Source: Rugalucina vietnamica (lineage: Eukaryota > Mollusca > Bivalvia > Lucinida > Lucinidae). Taken from it: a DNA stretch of 64,000 nucleotides. The stretch is from assembly GCA_964017185.1 (NCBI GenBank), contig OZ024872.1, positions 63,849,932 through 63,913,931 of the forward strand, in the 5' to 3' direction. Under the pieces are notes generated by a model. That model was given only the letters and a program-made list of their open reading frames with translations, was not told where the DNA came from and did no database searches. Made by a program: the position numbers and the translations under genes. Of this stretch, positions 56,701 to 64,000 are shown piece after piece; position 1 is the first letter of the stretch, and each line of letters starts with the position of its first letter.

Positions 56701-59700
56701 CGTGTGACGTTCCTGCTACGTTCCCGTGGCGTATAAGTGACGTACAAGTATCAGCATTCGTATGGAATTTCACTATTTTATGTACGACATATCAAGGCGT
56801 ATGTGCTACGTACGTGTGACGTATGTATGGCGTATGAAGTGTACGCGTGACGTATCTACGGCGTAGGTACTTCATTCCATTCTTATCTGCGGCGTATCTG
56901 TTCTGTATCAATTGTTTTTTTCATACCTATGAGAACAAACGGTTGTGGTTCATTTTGTTCGTGCAATTCGCAGATTACAGTTATCAATTATCAGAGGTCG
57001 AAGATGCCACCGGAGAAATCTAGATAATATAGATTTACACCGAAGAAAAAACCCGAGGTGGAGGGAAACATCTCCAAGCTCCCCATCCTGGTCGTAAGAC
57101 GACATGAACAAAGACAGACGCTACACCAAGCGTAGCCCTGAAAGAACACTGCACGGCACCCCGAATCGTGAGAAACATCTTTTCCATGGCTTCGGAAGTT
57201 AAAACGAAAACATTTAATATATAGCAGGATTAAGATTCTCTTGGAACGCCACAAAATATTCCTAATACTCCTAATACGTCACACATACTTCACAGCAGCG
57301 AAACGTACGTAGCACAGACGTAGCACATACGTCAATGATACGCGAGATACGCCACGCGTACGTCGCTGATACGCCGTAGATATGAAAAGAGAGTCGATGA
57401 TACGCTGTACATACGTCACGGTTACGTGGCATGTTAACCGCGACGTACGTGTGGCGTATCAAGAGTATGAGCTACGTATCTACGGCCTACCGGCCATGTT
57501 GCTTTCGTATGTACGACGTACGTGTGACGTATGTACGGCGCGTTGAACCTGTCATGTACGTGCTACGGACACATAAAAAACGTAGCACCTCGGCGTATGA
57601 GGATTATGAGCTACGCATCGAAGAGTATGAGCTGCGTATGTTCACGTTTGTACGACGGTCGCGTGACGTACCTTTCGTATCTTGATACGCCATAGATACG
57701 CTAGTAGATACGCAATAGTGTGACAACGGTTTTACTGTCGGGAGCTTCAACTTTGAGAACGATTTCAGTTGTGGCAATCGTGTACTCCCACGAACAATTC
57801 TATTTTGCCACCTGAATATATAATACTTCTTGTATTCATAACGTAATGCAGGCAGCTTTAAAATCCATCATCTGAAACTGTCTGCTAGATAGGTCATAGT
57901 GGCCAACGGCAACAGGCATTGATTTACTAGAATCCGTGTTTTATTTGACAGGAGTTTAATCAATTATCCAGAACGATGGTGCTAAACGACAATCTTCTAT
58001 TCAGCACTTTGTCCCAGTACTTGATTAAATGTAGGTGTCTTTGTATCTGTCTAGGTCTGGTTTGACGCACAGCACTTAATTAAAATTGGTTCTAGAGATA
58101 CGAAATAACGAATATATCATCTTTAGTGTCGTTGGCGTTACGTGCACTGTCTATAGAAATAAGTGAAGCATAAACTGAAAATCCGTATTCTAAATGAACG
58201 ACATTTGGGAAACTGAGGTTGTGCGTCTTGTTATATAGACACGTACTCATCGTATCTCTGACAGAATGCCTAAACATATCCTACATATGTGTTTGTGCAA
58301 ATTCTAGGTCATGGCCAGCTTCAACATTCAAAATTCAACATGTTAAACTTTATTTTAATTTCGATCTTGTTTTGTGCACTCACATCTCGTACACTGGTAA
58401 CACTTTCTATGTACATACATGTACATGTATAATGCACAGTTCAAGCACAGTGTCAAATAAACAAAAAATAAATAAAATGTACTACATGTTCATGGGATAC
58501 CACGGGGCGATATATTGTGACCCGTCTTGCACCTCCAGAACCGGTGGACCGATTTACATGAAGATTTGAATTCAGTTTTAAGGAGTCCAGCCCATAGGTG
58601 ACATTAGGATTGAGCTATTTAGCCTCAGTGTCAACATTGCAAAATTAGGTGAGAACGCAACAGACAAATTTAATAGTTTCTTTTGCAACCTAGTTTTTGA
58701 AAGTTCGTAGTTGCAGGTGACTAAATGTATTGAGTAAAGAAAGGTGTTGAATTAGAAAAAAAGGTCAATGTCATTTTTGACGTTCAATCGAAGTCATTTA
58801 AGATAAAAGTTTTAATTATACAAGGTCTTGCATGTCAGGTCTTGGCCATTTGTAACACGACCATGATTTGAAAATCGTACAACTCTTGTCATGATATATT
58901 GTAAACACAATAATCTGGAGTACACTTCCTTTCATTCATTGGTGTACTTAGAAAAGTAATAATGATTTTGTCCGAAATATATAGATACAGCTGATTAAAT
59001 CTGTTGTTGCTTTTCCCAACAAAATGAAACCATCAGACAAATAGACATGACAGATGGAAAAAGGTACAAGTAGGCAAAGATCAGGAAAAGACGCAATCAG
59101 AAAAAGATTCCCACTCCAAAAACCGAGGTGGGAAAAAACCAAAGTAACAATCAGGTACTTTATACCATAAAACATATCGTAAGCCGAATGAGCAGCTATT
59201 TTCCCAATAGGTGGCCACTCGGTTACCTTAACTTAACTAAAAATATGAAAACATACATAAGGCGCCAACAGCACAAAAAAAATTAAACACCAAGACATAA
59301 AACAAAAAGAACCACTACAGAAGTATCAAAAACACTATTAACTCACTTTGACATGGCCAGTAAAGCAAACAAGTGGAAGTGTGCGACTATTATAATATTA
59401 CGAAACGGGTTGCGGGAGGTGGGCGAGTGGCTGAAAAAGGGGACAGTTTTAAAAACAAAATGTAAGCTCGGAGACTTTTCTTTAAACCGTTTTATTAGAC
59501 TTTTTTTCTTACATCCATAGCCAGCGTTTTCTGAATGTGTGGATGTGGAACTTCTTGTTGGAAATCCGTTCACTCAATTCAGCCCCTATCTCACTGGAAT
59601 GCGACAACTGGAGACTACTTCGTGAATTGTTCGCGACTATTTCGCGAAAGATTAACGACATAAACACAACTTTCGTGTTGCAGTCTCATTGAATGGACAT

Positions 59701-61526
59701 TTATCCGACAAATTCACGAATTTCGGTCTACTTTTGAAAATATATCTCGCAACTGTTGCGCGATAGTCGCGCGATAGTCTCACGACGTTCCCACGAATGT
59801 AGCTTTATTTTCATTTTCATTCGTATGACAGTCGCGAGAAATTCGTGAGAGTGTCGCACGACGTTCGTACGAATGTCGCTTAGTTTTATTTTCTCGCCAG
59901 TTCGCTTGTTTTCTCAAGGCTGTCGCGCGACTGTCGTACGACATACGTACGAAATTCGTACGAGTGTCACGAAAATTTCGCATTGTAAATTCGCCAAAAT
60001 GTCACGGCGACAGGATCGCGACGCTCGCACGAACGTCGTAAATGAAAATTCTCACGACACTCGTGCTACACTCGTACAAATGTCTGCAACTAAATTTTCA
60101 AAACAGTCGCGAGAAATTCGCATGCTAGTGAGATACTAAAGTAAGAATAGAGGGACCAGGAATCGATGCAATTAAATTTAAAGTCCCAACATAGACAACG
60201 GGTAGGAAAGAAAATACATAAAACACAACAAAACATTTTCCGACAACACACTCGAAAGGCAGAATGACTAGCTCTTTCCCAACAAGGTAGCCATCCGGCT
60301 AAGTTTCAACATGAACGAAAGGGAACGAGCACGACAGAGAGGTAGGCACAATAAACAGTAGTATAATGAAGATAAACCACTTTTTCTGGTACACCGATTA
60401 TCGTTTTAACTGGGGACAAGCATAATGAAGACAAACCACTCTATCTGGTCAACTACGAACTCTCACTAAGTCTGGAAAAAATAAATAACACAGTAAACAG
60501 TATTTTTGTTGTGAAATACTCGTGTGTTATCTACTTTTTTTCTATTTCATTTGTGACTGCAACCTTAGTATACATGAATAACTACATGTATCTTTATTCA
60601 CACAAGATTCAAATATTCTCTAAATATGAAACGTATTTCAGTCTATGCAGGACACGGTATTCTATCCTCTGGACACATTCAGCGACCTCATCTTTCTATT
60701 GGATATCGTTGTGTCTTTCCGCATATCTTTTTACAAGGACGGCTGCTTGGTGAGTATTTTACCCATATTTGACGCCAATGAATGGATTTTTTCATCATAG
60801 TCAATTGGATGGGTTCAATTTCATTGTTAGGGTTGTTAGGAGTGATTTTATTTTTTACCTCATTTTTCGTTGAAATTTCTCTGTGCAAACAGAATAGCCC
60901 CAGATGGGACGCCGCGTTATGCGGCGTCACATCTGGGGCTATGCGGTTTGCCTATTTTCCATAAAAAGGACGCCAGGCTTATTTGAGTTAAGTTTATCAT
61001 ACATTTAGGTACCATTTTATGGGAAAGATGTCTAATGGCGCCGTATTCGCTGTTGTTGTAGACTATTATGTGTTGCTTGGGAACATACCCTTTGGAGACA
61101 TATCCATGTCCTTGTCGATTCCGTTGTTTGCAACAACACTTGATTTTTATAATCAGAAAACAGTATGTTCAGTATCACTTGTTTGTTTGCTTTTGTCAAC
61201 ATTTCCGTTAGTCATGTCGGGTCTTGTTCAAGGACACAGCACGGTACCCAAGCGGGATTTGAACCTAGAACCTCTCGATTCGGAGTTAGAAAATACCTAG
61301 ATTTAGTATGATAAGAGGTAAACACAGGACCGCGTCATATTATGTGTATGCTTGTATGTTGTACGTATGTTGTTGTTTCTGAGCTACATGTGCAAAACTC
61401 CTGTGTGCTGTATGTTACAGGTTCTAGATCCATTGAAAATAGCCGATCATTACAGAAAGTCTACAAAATTTAAAACAGATTTATTAGCCATTCTACCGGT
61501 GGGGACCGCCTACAACCTTATCACAG
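53544..61526 (+). CDS. Cyclic nucleotide-gated (CNG) channel subunit, partial gene (N-terminus to S3 start)
   Basis: Five exons are recognised: 53544-53715, 54011-54085, 55170-55247, 60642-60749 and 61421-61526. Each has ag/gt borders and phases that keep one frame (exons 2-4 are phase 0 at both ends). Concatenated they give an acidic N-terminus, then DPDGNAAYYWL (the D-P-x-G-x-x-Y-x-x-W-L lead-in to S1 of CNG channels), S1, AFEDLRYD, S2 (FSDLIFLLDIVVSFR) and the cytosolic KIADHYRKSTKFKTDLL link into S3. Such channels form tetrameric plasma-membrane cation channels opened by cGMP or cAMP, in sensory cells in particular. S4-S6, the pore and the nucleotide-binding domain are not in the window, so the alpha versus beta type, or HCN-like relatives, cannot be settled. 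Introns 3 and 4 carry most of the transposons described below. Confidence 0.85.
54011..54085 (+). CDS. CNG channel exon 2 (pre-S1)
   Basis: 25 codons, acceptor ttgtag, donor ctg|gtatgt. Residues ILDPDGNAAYYWL hold the D-P-x-G signature that precedes S1 in CNG channels. Confidence 0.85.
54110..54292. mobile_element. MITE family M, copy M3 (in CNG intron 2)
   Basis: Left tgagccgtctcgtgtgaaaa, right aaggcggctca. The inner phrases gtttccgaacaggtctgaca and gctagaagcttgaaatttcg match M1/M2. The central palindrome has lost one half. It begins 24 bp after the exon 2 donor. Confidence 0.85.
54293..55169 (+). other. CNG intron 2, remainder, with foldback at 54495-54890
   Basis: A foldback core at 54510-54605 (ggatagacaaatctg...ccgagcg against cagatttgtctattc, with tttggcatcac / gtgatgccaaa inside) sits in a wider block whose ends resemble one another (agaatcttacaggat against atcctacgagaaattct). 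Non-coding. Confidence 0.6.
55170..55247 (+). CDS. CNG channel exon 3 (S1)
   Basis: 26 codons, acceptor tgttacag, donor gac|gtaagt. Residues VTVAVVYNIAVIVLRLAFED form the first membrane segment and the following F-E-D/E-L seen in CNG subunits. Confidence 0.85.
55381..56680 (+). repeat. 430-bp tandem-unit element (three units) in CNG intron 3
   Basis: gccatcttggtcatgtgac recurs at 55778, 56208 and 56638, i.e. every 430 bp, with ordered partners ggttcccacttcctaaaa, ttggctttgattgaccaag, cataaatattatgtcca and catcacagggtcatg in each unit. The left head (ggcccagtggtcctgtaaac, gctcacctgag) suits a bivalve pearl-like element. The last unit is cut off at 56680, where the next block starts. Confidence 0.8.
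56681..57727. mobile_element. Short-motif block A (tacgta/gtacgt words)
   Basis: Two flanks (56681-56910 and 57255-57720) are packed with tacgtgtgacgta, ggcgtat, gatacgcc and similar words in both directions. The central 340 bp (about 56930-57255) are ordinary. It interrupts the third 430-bp unit, so it is an insertion. The right end in reverse complement reads gtcacactattgcgtatc, comparable with the ends of blocks B and C. A clear left terminal repeat could not be proven. Confidence 0.6.
57728..59059 (+). other. CNG intron 3, remainder
   Basis: AT-rich DNA. A short stretch at 58500-58580 (ccggtggaccgatttacatg) is a relic of the tandem-unit repeats. No exon was seen. Confidence 0.45.
59060..59327 (-). 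mobile_element. P-family tail, copy P10 (in CNG intron 3)
   Basis: On the minus strand it ends gcctacttgtaccttttt. It includes the complete ggcttacgatatgtttta and taactaaaaatatgaaaac segments that in P2 are separated by an insertion. It stops near ccactacagaagtatc. Confidence 0.85.
59588..60134. mobile_element. Short-motif block B (tcgcga/gtcgc/tcgtacga words) with terminal inverted repeats
   Basis: The left tatctcactggaatgcgaca and the right end in reverse complement, tatctcactagcatgcgaat, are inverted repeats. In between, tcgcga, gtcgcgcga, cgtacgaa and cgcacga words recur dozens of times in both orientations. It makes open frames on both strands that I consider by-products. 547 bp. Confidence 0.75.
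60135..60641 (+). other. CNG intron 3 end, with a diverged P-like segment
   Basis: At 60240-60305 the minus-strand arrangement (gactagctctttcccaacaa, ggtagccatccggctaa) parallels the P tail (gagcagctattttcccaata, ggtggccactcag) and may be an old relative. No exon. Confidence 0.4.
60642..60749 (+). CDS. CNG channel exon 4 (S2)
   Basis: 36 codons, acceptor cgtatttcag, donor ttg|gtgagt. Residues FYPLDTFSDLIFLLDIVVSF span S2, followed by RISFYKDGCL. An alternative acceptor six or nine bases in (atgcag) would also keep the frame. Confidence 0.85.
60884..60950. repeat. Long GC-rich hairpin in CNG intron 4
   Basis: Stem halves atagccccagatg, gacgccgc and their inverses gcggcgtc, catctggggctat around a 5-nt loop (gttat), with one mismatch; the outer gcaaac/gtttgc pair extends it. 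Total about 67 bp in AT-rich surroundings, 135 bp after exon 4. Confidence 0.85.
61209..61287 (-). mobile_element. SINE-A fragment with internal deletion (CNG intron 4)
   Basis: The minus strand reads ctccgaatcgagaggttcta (head), ggttcaaatcccgc (B-box region), gctgtgtccttgaacaagac and then directly cccgacatgac, skipping the middle of the body. Confidence 0.7.
61421..61526 (+). CDS. CNG channel exon 5 (S2-S3 link and start of S3)
   Basis: 35 codons plus one base (donor acag|gtac, phase 1), acceptor tgttacag. LDPLKIADHYRKSTKF matches the charged link before S3 in CNG and related channels; FKTDLLAILPVGTAYN begins S3. No further exon is seen before the window ends. Confidence 0.85.
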
Positions 61527-61851
61527 GTACATCTGGCACTTGCAGCTCGACCTTTCATACTTCCAACTACTTTGAATGGTTATTTGAACAAGTACACATT
61601 ATTGGTTTGCATAACTGCCTTGACCAACTAAAGTTTCGAATTAAACACTAAAGTTAAAACACTCCATTAAGTTCAATATAGTCAGACTATGAATCTGTTA
61701 CATCACTTGTAGATATATAAAAGTAAGATGGAATAAGCGTGTAGCCGAAATTATCATTTGCTTACACTACATCTCACAGTTACAGCAAAGATCTTTCGTT
61801 TCCACGTTATGAAACGATATGATCATATACGTTAGTATATTTCTAATGCGG
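61527..61851 (+). other. CNG intron 5, start
   Basis: AT-rich, no exon or repeat recognised. Confidence 0.4.
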
Positions 61852-63085
61852 CTTTCACACTAGAGCACGATCTGTTGCGATTATCACGATTCGCCAATCG
61901 TATCGAATCGTGGAACTTCTCTAAAACTTCAGGTTTAGACACGAGCTGATGCGACTCCATACGTTCTGATGCGATTTGTTCCGATTTGATGCGATAAAGT
62001 CACGATTGATAACCAGATCTGTTACGATATAGCTGGCCGATCTGCTAAGATTAAGTACGAGCGGCTACGATCACCACGATAAGGGTTTACGATTTGACAC
62101 GATCCATTGCGAGCAGATACGTTTGGATACGTTTCTTCACGTTCACCAGGATACGATGCGATGTGCTGCGATAAATCTCACGATAAGGGACATGGATTAT
62201 CACGATTCAAGCCGCGATTGTACGCAACAGTGGTGTTAAATGCGCTACCGAGCATCGTCTCTTTCGCTTGAACTTTTACACGATTAAAACTGTATTTCTA
62301 AGCCATTATTGATGACAGTAGTAGAGGGCGGTGATTGTCTGACTGACTTATGTCAAATGAGTTGGGCTGCATTAAAATTTCTCAATTTTATATGACGTTC
62401 TAAGTTTGCAACATCTCAAAGTCTATAACTTTATTTTAGCTCATAGTTATTTTCATTCCGGGATCTAGGGGTGAATTTTGGCTTTCATTGTATAAGTTTC
62501 TGGCAGTTATTTATCTCTTTACCATTTGAAAAGCCCTTAAAAGCCATTAAAAGAATTTTACTGTTCATATCCATGATATAATCTTGATAATCGTGCAGCA
62601 ATCGTGTCGATAATGCAGGAACTCGTAACTAATCGTGAACACCAATTATTGAGCGCAACGTCTCGTATCTACCCGTATCTTATCGTATTATATCGTATCT
62701 GCACGTGAACCAATCGTATTAGATCGCGATCAATGCATCGCGACAAATCGCAACATATCGTAGGAGATCGTATCGCATCGTGGCGCTCTCCTTGTCCACG
62801 ATTCGCTGCGATAGCCGCGATTGAGGTGCACGAGTAGATTCGATCTGTTGCGATTTGATACGATGTATTACGATCTGATGCGATGAACACGATTGATTTA
62901 TCAATCGGGATAATCGTGGAAAATTTTTTGGCTGTCAAAAATTTTATCACGATTAACCCGATTGCCACGATTGACATCAAGATGAGATACGATCGGATAA
63001 GATCCGTTACGATAATCCCGATTCCCTCACGATGATGGCCACGATTACAATCGTGGTCGAATCGTGGTAAGTGTGAAAGCCCTAT
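61852..63085. mobile_element. Short-motif block C (cacgatt/atcgtat words) with terminal inverted repeats
   Basis: The left ggctttcacactagagcacg and the right end in reverse complement, ggctttcacacttaccacga, are inverted repeats. In between, two flanks (61865-62225 and 62580-63070) are packed with acgatt, gatacgat, tgcgat and atcgtatc words. The central 350 bp are ordinary. Same architecture as block A. The long minus-strand frames here are by-products. 1.23 kb. Confidence 0.75.
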
Positions 63086-63868
63086 AAAGGACTTGACTAG
63101 TCGAGCCACATGGATAAACCTGGAACAACAGATTCTTGTTTGTTGCTCAGCGATGAAACTTTTAGTCGTGAAGCAAGAAATCGTTTTATAGATCTATCAA
63201 TTGTTATGATGACTTCAAAGGAGCATATCTGATGCATTGCAAATGGATTGCATCTAAACAATTGTCTTTGATAAAGCAGATATTAGTTTAATCGTATAAA
63301 CACAAACTTGTTGGTCTCTATACACTGGGAAATAGTATGCCTTTGTTAAAGTTAATCATGTTTGACGATGGAATATTCTTGAAATAAACCGTGCTCCTCG
63401 GTTCTATGTTATTGCCTAGTCAGCCATCAAAGAACTCACCAACACACATCAGCACAATTCAAGAAATAATGATGGTCTTTCTCATTAGTGAGAGACGAAC
63501 TATCAGATCATTCAAATGAGCGAAAATCTGTCAATAACTAAAATTAGAATCTTATCGAAAACTATGGCATGTTCACTTTGACAAGTTCGATGTTTTCAAC
63601 ACCTCCTCTCACTACCCAATTCACTACACTACTGAGAATAACGTGGAATTGTATACATACAAATCGATAAATGATCGGTGACACACATTATTATACAATT
63701 GAGGCCGAAGGCCTACAGCGTTTACTCTTAGACTATTGATTGATAGATAGGTGCAGGCAATGCAGAAATTGAACATTTATTAAAAGAAAGTAACATAAGA
63801 AATCCCAGTCATTTCGTTTTCGCAAGCACTTCAACGTTATTGTGATGGAAGTAATGAGTGTCACTATG
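63086..63868. other. No gene recognised
   Basis: AT-rich; presumed intron of the CNG gene. No S4 exon was found. Confidence 0.4.
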
Positions 63869-64000
63869 CATCATGAAAACATGTTCGTGTAATGTATACC
63901 CCTTTGAACCCCACTTTTATATAGTAAAACTGGGGTATGCAGGGGTATACCTATTTTTCTTATTTTTGCTCCAAAACATAGATTGTGGGTACTCGTTAGA
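63869..64000 (+). mobile_element. Foldback family F, left arm F4 (cut by window end)
   Basis: Starts catcatgaaaacatgttcgt with aaccccacttttatatagta, ggggtatgcaggggtatacc and the start of the agaa... palindrome at the edge. Confidence 0.8.

Noticed and set aside
62000-63070. CRISPR-like array
   Set aside because: Words are short, in both orientations and without constant repeat-spacer lengths; the context is animal DNA.
62669-63109. 146-codon minus-strand open frame
   Set aside because: It lies inside block C, and its residues simply follow the repeated cacgatt words; no domain.

Overview
The window is animal nuclear DNA: AT-rich, intron-bearing and dominated by transposable-element remains. 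There is no bacterial-style gene packing, no rRNA and no tRNA gene outside short interspersed elements (SINEs). The repeat set suggests a bivalve mollusc: tRNA-headed SINEs with a gttgtgtccttgagcaag body, tandem-unit elements carrying the phrase ggcggccatcttggtcatg, blocks bounded by the phrase ggtgagcta, and many foldback MITEs. That assignment is inference from repeat style, not from a species-diagnostic gene.

Only one host gene is recognised with good confidence. Exons of a cyclic nucleotide-gated (CNG) channel subunit run on the + strand from about 53.5 to 61.5 kb. They give an acidic N-terminal exon, the lead-in to S1, S1, S2 and the S2-S3 region. The pore, S4-S6 and the cyclic-nucleotide-binding domain must lie beyond the right edge. 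Its introns hold three unusual blocks built from dense copies of one short motif each: TACGTA-like at 56.7-57.7 kb, TCGCGA/GTCGC-like at 59.6-60.1 kb and CACGATT-like at 61.9-63.1 kb. A second host signal is a pair of near-identical short exons (42.27 and 44.18 kb) inside a roughly 1 kb segment duplicated at a 1.9 kb spacing.

The rest is layered transposon history. At least ten copies of one retroelement family, called P here, occur in both orientations. P has a Penelope-like reverse transcriptase (RT) and a conserved 3' tail ending near gcctacttgtacctttt; the copies are variably 5'-truncated. Two P copies are split by later insertions: P2 by a 1.77 kb element with an 8-bp target duplication and by a 1.15 kb tandem-repeat block, and P8 by a 2.34 kb LINE with a perfect 14-bp target duplication. 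A second LINE fragment lies at 0.8-2.2 kb. DNA transposon remains include a Tc1-like element with a decayed transposase, a mariner-type element with TA duplications, a 29-bp inverted-repeat element with a 5-bp duplication, two recurrent foldback families and several singletons.

Layout: 0-3.4 kb LINE fragment; 3.4-8.9 kb P1, Tc1-like element and small duplications; 8.9-16.7 kb P2 with nested insertions, foldback F1, P3; 17-25.6 kb P4-P6, mariner and MITEs; 25.6-37.8 kb sparse SINEs and foldbacks; 37.8-41.2 kb F2, the inverted-repeat element, family G and an RT fragment; 41.3-44.3 kb duplicated exons; 44.4-50.9 kb family G, P7-P9 and the nested LINE; 51-64 kb the CNG gene and its transposon-filled introns.
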